Below are positions 36,730-47,339 of a stretch of DNA of 64,000 nucleotides, one piece after another. Where the stretch lies: positions 1,545,001 to 1,609,000 of the forward strand of contig NZ_CP029189.1 of NCBI RefSeq assembly GCF_008642275.1, in the 5' to 3' direction. A program made the translations under genes and the position numbers. Origin of the DNA: Streptomyces venezuelae. Its GTDB lineage: Bacteria; Actinomycetota; Actinomycetes; Streptomycetales; Streptomycetaceae. Below the pieces are notes generated by a model that did not search any database, had not been told where the DNA came from, and was given only the letters and a program-made list of their open reading frames with translations. Within the stretch, counting starts at the first letter, position 1. The number at the start of each line of letters is the position of its first letter.

Positions 36730-37104
36730 CCGCGGGTTTCCCTCCAGGACGCGGGCGGACGGGGATCGGGGCGGCTGCGGCCTCCCCCGCGCGTGGGGCG
36801 CACGCGCGCGGTCGGGCCGCGAGATCCGGGGATCGTGCCGGTGGAGCCCCCGTGGGGGCTCCCGAGGACTGCGGGGGAACTGCGAGGAACGGTGGTGGTG
36901 CTGGTTCGGATCTCCGACGTGCGTGCGGAATCCGGTCGGAACTCCGTTGAGCACTCTGGTGATCACGCACAGCAAAGCGGTACGCGCAGCTCCGAGTCAA
37001 GGTCCAGTCCACTGCGTGGCGCGTTTCAACTGCTCTGAAGGTCGTGCCAGTTGGTGGTCGATATTCGTTCCGGCAGGCCGCGGGCGGCGCCGTAGGGTGG
37101 CTCC
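36730..37104. other. 375-bp intergenic region, divergent
   Basis: It separates the TPR-like gene (leftward) from the ASCH gene (rightward). The first part is GC-rich, the part near 36900-37040 is less so and probably holds the promoters. I found no convincing operator, RNA or small gene. Confidence 0.5.
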
Positions 37105-37530
37105 ATGACCGCCTATGACGATCTTCCGCCGTACCTGCTGGGGTTCCCCGGCCCCCTGCGCGACCAGCTGGTCGCGGCCGTGCTGAGCGGGGCGAAGACC
37201 ACTACGACCGGCCTGCTCGCGGAGTACGAGGCCGAGCAGGAGCCGCTGCCGGAGCCCGGCGCGCGGTCCCTGCTCGTCGACTCCGCCGAGCACGGGGTGG
37301 CAGTGGTGGAGGTCACGGCCGTGGAGGTGCTCAGGCTCGCCGATGTGGGACTGGGGCACGCGCTCGACGAGGGCGAGGGGTACGCGTCGGTGGCCGAATG
37401 GCGTACGGCACACGAGGAGTTCTGGCACAGCGAACCGGTGCGTACGGTGATCGGCGACCCGGGGTTCACGGTCGATGACGACACCCTCGTCATCGCGGAA
37501 CGGTTCCGGGTCACCGAGCGGCTCGGCTGA
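37105..37530 (+). CDS. ASCH domain protein
   Basis: 141-aa ASCH/PUA-like protein. Characteristic parts are LVAAVLSGAKTTTTGLLAEY (the TTT segment of the ASCH nucleic-acid site), VVEVTAVEVLRLADV, and YASVAEWRTAHEEFW. Members bind RNA or modified nucleobases, and some hydrolyse acetylcytidine; this one is unassigned. ATG at 37105 gives the normal family N-terminus. It is monocistronic, followed by a hairpin shared with the convergent dehydrogenase gene. Confidence 0.87.
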   Translation: MTAYDDLPPYLLGFPGPLRDQLVAAVLSGAKTTTTGLLAEYEAEQEPLPEPGARSLLVDSAEHGVAVVEVTAVEVLRLADVGLGHALDEGEGYASVAEWRTAHEEFWHSEPVRTVIGDPGFTVDDDTLVIAERFRVTERLG

Positions 37531-37617
37531 GGCCCCGGCTCGCGACGGGCCCCGTACGCGCCGGCCGGGCCCTACGCCGGGCCGCGCGCGCCGGGCCGGC
37601 CGCGCGCCGCACGCGTC

Positions 37618-37651
37618 GGCCCTGGCTTCGGCTGCGGCCGGAGCCAGGGCC
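37618..37651. terminator. bidirectional terminator hairpin
   Basis: GGCCCTGGCT (37618-37627) pairs with AGCCAGGGCC (37642-37651), loop 14 nt. It lies between the convergent ASCH and FAD dehydrogenase genes. Confidence 0.75.
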
Positions 37652-37667
37652 GGAGCCGGAGCCGGAC

Positions 37668-39323
37668 TCAGCCGACGGCCCGCGCCGCCGCGCGGCCCGC
37701 CGCCCGGCCCGAGAAGATGCACCCGCCGAGGAAGGTGCCCTCCAGGGCCCGGTACCCGTGGACCCCGCCACCGCCGAATCCGGCCGCCTCGCCCGCCGCG
37801 TAGACGCCCGGCAGCGGTTCGCCGGACGCGGTCAGGACGCGTGAGGAGAGGTCGGTCTCCAGGCCGCCCAGGGACTTGCGGGTCAGGATCGAGAGGCGTA
37901 CGGCGATCAGCGGTCCGGCCCCGGGGTCCAGGATCCGGTGCGGCGCGGCCGTACGGATCAGCTTGTCGCCGAGGTACCGGCGTGCCCCGTGGATGGCGGT
38001 GACCTGGAGGTCCTTGGTGAACGGGTTGGCGATCTCCCGGTCGCGGGCCACGATCTCGCCGCGGACGGTGGCCTCGTCGAGGAGGTCCTCCTTCGTGACC
38101 GCGTTCATCCCGCGGACCAGGGCGGACAGGTCCCGCTCGACGACGAAGTCGGCCCCGTTGTCCATGAAGGCCCGGACCGGGGCCGGTACGGCCTGGCGCG
38201 CGCGGGTGAACACGTCGCGGACCGACTTCCCCGTGAGGTCCGGGTTCTGCTCGGAGCCGGAGAGCGCGAACTCCTTGCCGATGATGCGCTCGTTGAGCAC
38301 GAACCACGTGTGGTCGTGGCCGGTCTTCATGATGTGGTCGAGGGTGCCGAGGGTGTCGAAGCCCGGGAAGAGCGGCACGGGCAGCCGCTTGCCCGTCGCG
38401 TCCAGCCAGAGCGGGGAGGGGCCGGGCAGGATGCGGATGCCGTGCCGGGCCCAGATCGGGTCCCAGTTCTGGATGCCCTCGGTGTAGTGCCACATCCGGT
38501 CCTTGTTGATGTGGCTGGCACCCGCCCGCTCCGCGATGCCGAGCATCAGACCGTCGACGTGCGCCGGGACCCCGGAGAGCATCCGCTGCGGCGGGGTGCC
38601 GAGCCGGGCCGGCCACTGCGCGCGGACCAGGTCGTGGTTGCCGCCGATGCCACCGCTCGTGACGATCACGGCCTGCGCCCGCAGGGTGAAGGTGCCGGTG
38701 GCCTCACGGCTGCTGGCGGTGCCGCGTACGGCGTCGGAGGGTTCCAGGATCTCGCCCGTCACGGTGTCCACGGCGCCGGCCGTGGCGGAGAGCCCGGTGA
38801 CGCGGTGGCGGAAGGCGAGCCGGACCAGGCCGCGGGCCACGCCGGCCCGTACCCGCCGCTCGAAGGGCTCCACCAGGCCGGGCCCGGTGCCCCAGGTGAT
38901 GTGGAAGCGGGGTACGGAGTTCCCGTGGCCGTTGGCGTCGTAGCCGCCGCGCTCCGCCCAGCCGACCACCGGGAAGAAGCGGACGCCCTGGGCGTGCAGC
39001 CAGGAGCGCTTCTCACCGGCCGCGAAGTCGACGTAGGCCTCGGCCCAGCGACGCGGCCAGGCGTCCTCCTCGCGGTCGAAACCGGCGGTGCCCAGCCAGT
39101 CCTGGAGGGCGAGCGCGTGACTGTCCTTGATCCGCATCCGGCGCTGTTCGGGCGAGTCCACGAAGAACAGCCCGCCGAAGGACCAGTGCGCCTGGCCGCC
39201 GATGGACCGCTCCGGCTCCTGGTCGAGCAGGATGACCTTGCGGCCCGCGTCGACGAGCTCGGCGGTGGCCACGAGCCCCGCGAGCCCGGCTCCGATCACG
39301 ATCACGTCTGCGTCGTACGTCAT
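37668..39323 (-). CDS. FAD-binding dehydrogenase (KstD/fumarate-reductase flavoprotein type)
   Basis: 551-aa flavoprotein. N-terminal FAD fold: VIVIGAGLAGLVATAELVDAGRKV, followed by HWSFGGLFFVDSPEQRRM. A second cofactor segment is AVIVTSGGIGGNHDLVRA, and the C-terminal FAD site is GVYAAGEAAGFGGGGVHGYR with ALEGTFLGGCIFSGRAAG. This domain order is that of the 3-ketosteroid dehydrogenase/fumarate reductase flavoprotein family, in the subgroup usually annotated only as FAD-binding dehydrogenase. Substrate unknown. ATG 39323 lies about ten bases after GGAGGA. It is divergent from the Nudix gene, 76 bp away. Confidence 0.88.
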   Translation of the reverse strand: MTYDADVIVIGAGLAGLVATAELVDAGRKVILLDQEPERSIGGQAHWSFGGLFFVDSPEQRRMRIKDSHALALQDWLGTAGFDREEDAWPRRWAEAYVDFAAGEKRSWLHAQGVRFFPVVGWAERGGYDANGHGNSVPRFHITWGTGPGLVEPFERRVRAGVARGLVRLAFRHRVTGLSATAGAVDTVTGEILEPSDAVRGTASSREATGTFTLRAQAVIVTSGGIGGNHDLVRAQWPARLGTPPQRMLSGVPAHVDGLMLGIAERAGASHINKDRMWHYTEGIQNWDPIWARHGIRILPGPSPLWLDATGKRLPVPLFPGFDTLGTLDHIMKTGHDHTWFVLNERIIGKEFALSGSEQNPDLTGKSVRDVFTRARQAVPAPVRAFMDNGADFVVERDLSALVRGMNAVTKEDLLDEATVRGEIVARDREIANPFTKDLQVTAIHGARRYLGDKLIRTAAPHRILDPGAGPLIAVRLSILTRKSLGGLETDLSSRVLTASGEPLPGVYAAGEAAGFGGGGVHGYRALEGTFLGGCIFSGRAAGRAAARAVG

Positions 39324-39399
39324 GCGGTTACCCGTCCTCCGTCGATGGTGGGGCAGATCCTTGGCTACGGAGCGGTAACCAGTCAACAGCGGTGATTGG

Positions 39400-39930
39400 A
39401 TGACCTGTATGAGTGCCGCAGACGAAGTACTGGACGTGGTGGACCGGGACGACCAGGTCGTCGGGCAGGCCCCGAGGGGCGAGGTGTACGCCCGGGGTCT
39501 GCTCCACCGTTGTGTGTTCGTGCAGGCCAGGGACGCGGAGGGGCGGATCTTCGTACACCGGCGGACCGCCTCGAAGCTGGTCTTCCCGGCGCACTACGAC
39601 ATGTTCGTGGGCGGGGTGCTGGGCGCCGGCGAGAGCTACGCCGGGGCCGCGCTGCGCGAGGCCGAGGAGGAGCTGGGGGTGCGGGGGCTGGCGCAGCCGA
39701 CGCCGCTGTTCAAGTTCCTGTACGAGGGTCCGGGCGGGGCCTGGTGGTCGTACGTGCACGAGGTGCGGTGCGAGCTGCCCGTGGACCCGCAGGTCTCGGA
39801 GGTCGACTGGCACGCGTACCTCACGCAGGAGGAGCTGGACCGGCGGGTGGACGGCGGCGAGTGGGCCTGGGTGCCGGACGGGCTGGAGGCGTACCGGCGG
39901 CTGCGCGCGCGTCCGGAATCCCGCTTGTAG
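39400..39930 (+). CDS. Nudix hydrolase
   Basis: 176-aa Nudix-family pyrophosphohydrolase resembling isopentenyl-diphosphate isomerase-like and YfcD-type Nudix proteins. The Nudix box GVLGAGESYAGAALREAEEE (then LG) matches GX5EX7REUXEEXGU. The N-terminal part EVLDVVDRDDQVVGQAPRGE and LLHRCVFVQARDAEGRIFVH are characteristic of that subgroup. Starts are ambiguous: ATG at 39400 or ATG at 39409, neither with a strong ribosome site; family N-termini favour the second. The DUF202 gene follows 9 bp later and probably shares the transcript. Confidence 0.88.
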   Translation: MTCMSAADEVLDVVDRDDQVVGQAPRGEVYARGLLHRCVFVQARDAEGRIFVHRRTASKLVFPAHYDMFVGGVLGAGESYAGAALREAEEELGVRGLAQPTPLFKFLYEGPGGAWWSYVHEVRCELPVDPQVSEVDWHAYLTQEELDRRVDGGEWAWVPDGLEAYRRLRARPESRL

Positions 39931-39939
39931 ATTTGTCGG

Positions 39940-40338
39940 GTGATCGACTTCGTCAAGGACGTGCGCCTCTGGTTCGCACCCTCGCGGCTGAGGGACGAGG
40001 GCGAGACCCCGGACTACCGCTTCTCGCTGGCCAACGAACGGACCTTCCTCGCCTGGATCCGGACCTCGCTGGCCCTGGTGGGCGGCGGTTTCGCCGTCGA
40101 CCAGTTCCTGCCGGACCTGCGCTGGGGGGTACGGGTCGGGATGGCCCTCATGCTGCTCGCGGTGGGCGCGGCCTGTGCGCTGCGTGCGGTGAACCACTGG
40201 GTGCGGTGCGAGCGGGCCATGCGGCGGGGCGAGGACCTGCCGCTGTCGCGCTTCCCGGTGCTGCTGAGCCTGGGCGTCGGCCTGGTGGCGGTGTCGATGG
40301 TGGTGGTCGTGCTGCTGGGCTGGACGTCGGGGCGGTGA
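39940..40338 (+). CDS. YidH/DUF202 membrane protein
   Basis: 132-aa small membrane protein of the DUF202 (YidH) family. It carries the family motif LANERTFLAWIRTSLALVGG at the first helix, followed by two further membrane helices (GMALMLLAVGAACALRAV and LLSLGVGLVAVSMVVVVLL). Function unknown. GTG start at 39940. It overlaps the next gene by 4 bp (GTGA), and that next gene is a second DUF202 protein, so the two halves are likely made and perhaps assembled together. Confidence 0.85.
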   Translation: MIDFVKDVRLWFAPSRLRDEGETPDYRFSLANERTFLAWIRTSLALVGGGFAVDQFLPDLRWGVRVGMALMLLAVGAACALRAVNHWVRCERAMRRGEDLPLSRFPVLLSLGVGLVAVSMVVVVLLGWTSGR

Positions 40339-40652
40339 GCACCCCGGGCACGGACCGCGACGCCGGGCTGCAGCCCGAGCGGACCCGGCTCGCGTGGCGG
40401 CGTACCACGCTGGCCTCCTCGGTGGTGGCGGTCCTGGCGCTGCGGCAGGCGCTGCGCGGGACGGGCGCGCCGGTGGAGCTCGCCGGGGCGGCGGCCATCG
40501 CACTGATCTGGCTGGCGTTCCTGTGGGTGGCCCACCGGCGGATCCGGGCCCTGGCGGCCGCCCGGCCCCGGGAACTCGCGCCGCGGGCGGCCCTGGCGGT
40601 GGTGGCGTGCACCGTGGCACTGGCGGTCTTCGCGGTGACGGTGATTCTCTGA
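40335..40652 (+). CDS. DUF202 membrane protein, second of a coupled pair
   Basis: 105-aa membrane protein with LQPERTRLAWRRTTLASSVV, the DUF202 motif in its second form, then helices around LAGAAAIALIWLAFLWVA and ALAVVACTVALAVFAVTVI. It begins at GTG 40335 inside the upstream stop (GTGA overlap). Two different DUF202 proteins encoded in tandem are common in actinobacteria; function is unknown. Confidence 0.82.
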   Translation: MSTPGTDRDAGLQPERTRLAWRRTTLASSVVAVLALRQALRGTGAPVELAGAAAIALIWLAFLWVAHRRIRALAAARPRELAPRAALAVVACTVALAVFAVTVIL

Positions 40653-40725
40653 GCGGCCGGCCGGTGTGATGATCGCGCTTCGCCGCGCCACTGCGACAGA
40701 ACGGGCGATACCCGGCAATTCACAC

Positions 40726-40731
40726 TAACCT
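40726..40731 (+). promoter_or_regulatory. candidate -10 box for a leaderless transcript
   Basis: TAACCT ends 7 nt before the ATG at 40739, the spacing at which transcription would start on the initiation codon. No ribosome-binding site is present upstream of that ATG, which fits leaderless translation. I see no clear -35. Confidence 0.4.
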
Positions 40732-40738
40732 CGGCGCC

Positions 40739-41035
40739 ATGACGACCCTGCACCACGAACACCCCACGCACCAGCACACGCACGGCACGGACTGCGGGCA
40801 CCGGGCGGTCGAGCACGGCGACCACGTCGACTACGCCCACGACGGCCATCTGCACCGGGAGCACTCGGGGCACTGGGACGAGTGCGAGCCCAGCGGTCAC
40901 ACCACGCACGACGGCCACGCGCACGCGCACGGAACGGACTGCGGGCACGAGTCGGTCCGGCACGGCGATCACGTGGACTACCTGCACGACGGGCACCGGC
41001 ACGCGGAGCACGACGGACACTACGACGACCACTGA
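40739..41035 (+). CDS. histidine-rich metal-binding protein with internal duplication
   Basis: 98-aa protein with 28 His, 3 Cys and many Asp. It contains two copies of one unit: HGTDCGHRAVEHGDHVDYAH and HGTDCGHESVRHGDHVDYLH, each continuing with HDGH-type repeats. No signal peptide or membrane helix, so it is probably cytoplasmic. The composition points to binding of zinc, nickel or cobalt as a buffer or store; this is inference. No metal-transporter gene is adjacent, and I could not find a Zur or Nur box. It lacks a ribosome site and may be leaderless. Confidence 0.78.
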   Translation: MTTLHHEHPTHQHTHGTDCGHRAVEHGDHVDYAHDGHLHREHSGHWDECEPSGHTTHDGHAHAHGTDCGHESVRHGDHVDYLHDGHRHAEHDGHYDDH

Positions 41036-41183
41036 CCCGATGACGGGCCGGACTGCCGGCCGGACCGCAGGCCGGACCACCGGCTGAAGGTCCGGTCGGG
41101 AGCAGCGGCACCCGCCCTCCCCCGGTGCGGCAGCGGCTGGCAGGATGCCGACCGTCCGTCAGAACGACCCGGGGAGAGCGCAG

Positions 41184-42095
41184 ATGTCCGTCGAAGAGCC
41201 CTACCTCGTCCAGCCCGCGCCGGGGGTGTACGCCTACGTCCAGCCGGACGGCGGCTGGTGCCTCAACAACGCCGGATTCGTGACCGGCGGGGGCCGCACC
41301 CTGCTCGTGGACACGGCCGCGACCGAGCGGCGGGCGCTGGCCCTGCGCGACGCGGTCGTGGCGGCCGGGGCGCCGCTTCCCCGCACCGTGGTCAACACCC
41401 ACCACCACGGCGACCACACGTACGGGAACGGCGTCTTCGCCCCCGGCGCCGTGATCCTCGGGCACGACAACGCGCGCTCCGAGCAGCTCGCGGCCGGGCA
41501 CCAGCTGGAGCTGATCTGGCCCGGCACGGACTTCGGCGCGATCGACATCGTCCCGCCCGACCTCACCTACAGCGACCGGGCGACCCTGCACATCGGCGAC
41601 ACGGAGGTCCGGGTCGTCCACCCGGGTGTCGCGCACACCACCGGGGACTCGGTCGTGTGGCTGCCCGAGCGGCGGGTGGTGTTCACCGGCGACCTCGTCT
41701 TCGCCGGGGGGACGCCGTTCCTGGCGATGGGCTCCCTCGCCGGCTCGCTGCGGGCGCTGGAGCTGCTGCGTTCACTGGACGCGGAGACGGTCGTACCGGG
41801 CCACGGGCCCCTGACCGACCCCTCGGCCTACGACTCCACCGAGCGCTACCTGCGGTACGTGGCCGAGCTCGCCCGGGAGGGGCGTGCGAAGGGCCTGTCC
41901 CCGCTGGAGGTGGCCCGGCAGGCCGATCTCGGCGAGTTCGGCTCCTGGCGGGAGAGCGAGCGGCTCGTGGCGAACGTGCACCGGGCGTACGCGGAACTGG
42001 CCGGGCGGCCGGAGGGTGCGCCGCTGGACATCCTGGCGGTCCTGAGGGACATGACCGTCATGAACGGCGGAACACCGATCCTCTGCCACGCCTGA
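41184..42095 (+). CDS. MBL-fold metallo-hydrolase
   Basis: 303-aa metallo-beta-lactamase-fold hydrolase. The zinc motif is VVNTHHHGDHTYGNG (HxHxDH). Further ligands are VVHPGVAHTTGDSV, VVFTGDLVFAGGTP and VVPGHGPLTD. It is of the cytoplasmic glyoxalase-II/quinoprotein-relay-like type rather than an antibiotic beta-lactamase; substrate unknown. ATG at 41184 follows GGGGAGA at suitable distance. It lies alone between the His-rich gene and the APH-ACAD operon. Confidence 0.88.
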   Translation: MSVEEPYLVQPAPGVYAYVQPDGGWCLNNAGFVTGGGRTLLVDTAATERRALALRDAVVAAGAPLPRTVVNTHHHGDHTYGNGVFAPGAVILGHDNARSEQLAAGHQLELIWPGTDFGAIDIVPPDLTYSDRATLHIGDTEVRVVHPGVAHTTGDSVVWLPERRVVFTGDLVFAGGTPFLAMGSLAGSLRALELLRSLDAETVVPGHGPLTDPSAYDSTERYLRYVAELAREGRAKGLSPLEVARQADLGEFGSWRESERLVANVHRAYAELAGRPEGAPLDILAVLRDMTVMNGGTPILCHA

Positions 42096-42199
42096 GGTCA
42101 CCCGGGGTCACGTGACGCCGTCCGGAGCGGTCCGCCGCCGCCTGACGGCACCGGACGCCGCCGGGCGGGGAGTTTTCCTTCGCCCGCACTCTGGACGAC

Positions 42200-42217
42200 A
42201 TACCGACTGGTCGGCAT
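42200..42217. promoter_or_regulatory. candidate TetR operator before the APH-ACAD operon
   Basis: ATACCGACTGGTCGGCAT is an 18-bp near-palindrome (7 of 9 pairs) 71 bp upstream of the phosphotransferase start. The core GACATACCGAC(T/C)GGT recurs on the opposite strand at 49931-49949, before the operon that encodes TetR (46665-47270). Confidence 0.6.
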
Positions 42218-42288
42218 GATGGCTGGCGGCGGTGCGCCGAAGCACCGCCGTTCTTCCCCTCGACGACTCTCGCACGGAGGTGCGCACC

Positions 42289-43356
42289 ATGACCTCAGCC
42301 CCGGCCGACCCGCGCGGCCTGGATCTGGAGCGGCTGCGCGGTCATCTCGACCGGGCCCGGCCGGGACTCGTGGCCGGGGCGCTGCGCGGCCGGCTCATCG
42401 AGGGCGGCCGGTCGAATCTCACGTACGAGATCACCGACGGGACCGCCCGCTGGGTGGTCCGCCGGCCGCCGCTGGGCCACGTACTGGCCACCGCGCACGA
42501 CATGCGGCGCGAGCACCGGGTGATCGAGGCGCTGCACGGCACGGCCGTGCCGGTGCCCGAGCCGGTGCTGCTGTGCGAGGACGAGGCCGTCCTCGGGGCG
42601 CCGTTCTACGTCATGGAGTTCGTGGACGGGGTGCCGTACAGGACGGCCGAGCAGCTCGCCGCGATCGGCCCGGAGCGCACCCGGCGGGCGGTGCTGGGAC
42701 TGGTCGACACCCTGGTCGACCTCCACGCGGTGGACCCGCAGGCGGTGGGCCTGGGCGACTTCGGCCGGCCCGAGGGCTTCCTGGACCGGCAGCTGCGCCG
42801 CTGGGGCAAGCAGCTCGCGGCCTCCCGGGGCCGCGAGCTCGCCGGGATCGACGAGCTGCACGGCGCGCTCGGCCGGACGCTGCCCGACTCCCCCGCCCCG
42901 ACCGTGGTGCACGGGGACTTCCGGCTCGACAACGTCCTGATCGGCGGATCCCCGTCCGGCACCGACACCATCCGGGCGGTGCTGGACTGGGAGATGTCCA
43001 CGCTCGGGGATCCGCTGACCGACCTCGGGCTGCTGGTGATGTACAGCTCGGACCTGGGCCTGACCGGATCGCCGGTCAGTACGACGAGCGGGGCGCCGGG
43101 CCATCCGACGCCGGCCGAACTCGTCGAGCGGTACGCCGCCCGCTCGGGCCGGGACACCGGGGCCATCGCCTGGTACACGGCCTTCGCCTGGTTCAAGCTC
43201 GCCGTGATCCTCGAAGGCATCCACTACCGCTACACGCTGGGACAGACCGTCGGGGCGGGCTTCGACCGGATCGGCGAGCTGGTCCCGGTCTTCATCGAGC
43301 ACGGACTGACCACTCTCCAGGACCGCCAGGACCGCCAGGACCGCCAGGAAGGCTGA
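42289..43356 (+). CDS. ACAD10/11-type aminoglycoside-phosphotransferase-fold kinase
   Basis: 355-aa APH-fold phosphotransferase of the group that partners acyl-CoA dehydrogenases (as in the N-terminal part of human ACAD10/11, which phosphorylates 4-hydroxyacyl-CoA). Visible parts: GGRSNLTYEITDG (nucleotide loop), VMEFVDGVPYR (hinge), VVHGDFRLDNVL (catalytic Asp and Asn) and LDWEMSTLGDPLTDLG (metal Asp). It directly precedes an acyl-CoA dehydrogenase gene, which supports a role in hydroxy-fatty-acid catabolism. ATG 42289 has CGGAGG 8 nt upstream. The C-terminus is a QDR tripeptide run from a 9-bp tandem DNA repeat. Confidence 0.88.
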   Translation: MTSAPADPRGLDLERLRGHLDRARPGLVAGALRGRLIEGGRSNLTYEITDGTARWVVRRPPLGHVLATAHDMRREHRVIEALHGTAVPVPEPVLLCEDEAVLGAPFYVMEFVDGVPYRTAEQLAAIGPERTRRAVLGLVDTLVDLHAVDPQAVGLGDFGRPEGFLDRQLRRWGKQLAASRGRELAGIDELHGALGRTLPDSPAPTVVHGDFRLDNVLIGGSPSGTDTIRAVLDWEMSTLGDPLTDLGLLVMYSSDLGLTGSPVSTTSGAPGHPTPAELVERYAARSGRDTGAIAWYTAFAWFKLAVILEGIHYRYTLGQTVGAGFDRIGELVPVFIEHGLTTLQDRQDRQDRQEG

Positions 43357-43367
43357 GGCACTCACCG

Positions 43368-44618
<1,251 letters not shown>

Positions 44619-44807
44619 ACGTGTGGGAATCGTGCGGGAGTTCAAGCGAACCTGTGTACGAGGTGAAGGCGGCGCGGGGAACCCTTTAAGAAACCTTGTT
44701 GAACAACCCCATATCCCCAAAGTGTCCTTGATTTGCGCCTGTCAATCGGAACAGGGTTCTCCAGAAGGTCTGACGCCCCCAACGTCAACACGAGGAGAAC
44801 CCTCCAG

Positions 44808-46007
<1,200 letters not shown>

Positions 46008-46040
46008 CCGTGGCAGCCGTGGCTCCCTAGCCCGGTGAGA

Positions 46041-46087
46041 GGCCTTCCCGTCGTGCGGACCAGGGGGATCCGTACGACGGGAGGGCC
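46041..46087. terminator. terminator after the subtilase gene
   Basis: A 19-bp stem (46041-46059 with 46069-46087) has two G-T pairs and a CCAGGGGGA loop. It starts about 34 nt after the protease stop and is followed by TTG. Confidence 0.85.
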
Positions 46088-46124
46088 TTGTTCGCGCTGC
46101 CGGCGGTGCCCCTACTCTTCCGCC

Positions 46125-46658
46125 ATGAACATGCTCGGTGCGCGGCTGCTGCCGCTGGTCCTGCTGGCCGTGACGGCCCTGAACGGCTGCTCCCTGATCC
46201 CGCCCTACGCAAGCTGCGAGGGCACCGGCGCGGCCCTGGCCGAGCTCGACGCGCTGCCGGTCCTCGCTCTGCGCCCGGCGCGGGCCGTGCCCGTCGAAGG
46301 CGGGACGGCGACCACGGCGCACTGCGTCGACGACACGGCCGGCGCCTGGCTGGACGCCCGGCGGCTGTACGCGTACGACGGGAGCCGGGAGGAGGTGCTG
46401 GAGTACTACGCCCGGGAAGCACCCGCGGCCGGATGGCGCCCGCCGGGCCGGTTCGCAGAGGCCCGGACCCTCGGTTTTTCCGTCTTCTGCTTCGAGTCCC
46501 GCGAGCAGCCGAGCCTCACGCTCGCCTTCGAACGACCGGAACAACTGCGCGAACTCGACGGCCTGCAGCTGGACCCGGGGCCCGGCGGACCGGGCTCCCG
46601 GATCTGGTTCTCGCTGTCCGTCGAGGCGGAGACCGACGGCTCCCGGATGGACTGCTGA
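46125..46658 (+). CDS. putative lipoprotein of unknown function
   Basis: 177-aa protein with a lipoprotein signal peptide: MNMLGARLLPLVLLAVTAL then NGCS, a lipobox L-N-G-C. The mature part includes VEGGTATTAHCVDDTAGAW, EVLEYYAREAPAAGWRPPG and a beta-rich tail with RIWFSLSVEAETDGSRM. Three Cys remain after the lipobox. The layout is that of many small actinobacterial surface lipoproteins; I do not recognise the family. The convergent TetR gene ends 6 bp after it. Confidence 0.7.
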   Translation: MNMLGARLLPLVLLAVTALNGCSLIPPYASCEGTGAALAELDALPVLALRPARAVPVEGGTATTAHCVDDTAGAWLDARRLYAYDGSREEVLEYYAREAPAAGWRPPGRFAEARTLGFSVFCFESREQPSLTLAFERPEQLRELDGLQLDPGPGGPGSRIWFSLSVEAETDGSRMDC

Positions 46659-46664
46659 CGAGAC

Positions 46665-47270
46665 CTACGGGCGCAGCGCGCGCAGCAGCAGGTCGGCGAG
46701 GTGGTCGGCGACCTGCTGCGGGGTGAGCGGGCCGTCCGCCCGGTACCACGTGGACAGGTGGTGGACGGACCCGAAGTGGTAGTCCACCACCAGGTCGGCG
46801 GGGGTGGCGCTGGAGAACACACCCGTACTCTGGCCCTCCTCGACCAGTGCCCGGAAGCGCTCGTGGTAGCGCCGGCGCTCCGCCCGCACCTGCCTGGACT
46901 TCTCCGGGCTGAGCTGGTGCATCGACCGGAAGAAGATCATCGCGTCGTCGAGGTTCTCGATGGTCGTGACGACCACGTCGGCGGCCGCGGTGCGCAGCCG
47001 CTCCTCGACGGGGGCGTCGGAATCGGCCACCGCGTCCAGGCGCTGCTGCTGGAGCCGCAGCATCCGCGCGTACACCTCGTGGAGCAGGTCGTCCTTCGAT
47101 CCGAAGTAGTGGTAGAGCGCGCCCTTCGTGACACCGGCCGCCTCGACGATCTCCTGGACCGAGGTGCGGTCGTAGCCGCGCTCGGCGAAGAGCCGGGTGG
47201 CGACGGCCAGCAGCCGCTGCGGTACCGGTGCCTCGTGCGTGCCTGCGGGTTCCGTGGTGCGTGCCGCCAT
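46665..47270 (-). CDS. TetR-family regulator, last gene of the SDR-ligase operon
   Basis: 201-aa TetR repressor. The HTH lies at about residues 20-65: LLAVATRLFAERGYDRTSVQ then EIVEAAGVTKGALYHYFGSK. The C-terminal ligand-binding part is all helical. It is the third gene of a leftward unit (SDR, acyl-CoA ligase, TetR), implying control by an acyl-CoA or aromatic acid substrate of the ligase. A shared GACATACCGAC(T/C)GGT motif before this operon and before the APH-ACAD operon is its best operator candidate. A 17-bp dyad CTGGTCG-CTG-CGACCAG at 47301-47317 lies just upstream of its start. Confidence 0.88.
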   Translation of the reverse strand: MAARTTEPAGTHEAPVPQRLLAVATRLFAERGYDRTSVQEIVEAAGVTKGALYHYFGSKDDLLHEVYARMLRLQQQRLDAVADSDAPVEERLRTAAADVVVTTIENLDDAMIFFRSMHQLSPEKSRQVRAERRRYHERFRALVEEGQSTGVFSSATPADLVVDYHFGSVHHLSTWYRADGPLTPQQVADHLADLLLRALRP

Positions 47271-47339
47271 GGCGCTGGCCTTCCCTTCCTCGTGCCTGCC
47301 CTGGTCGCTGCGACCAGCTGTACGACCGTCCGACTGTTT

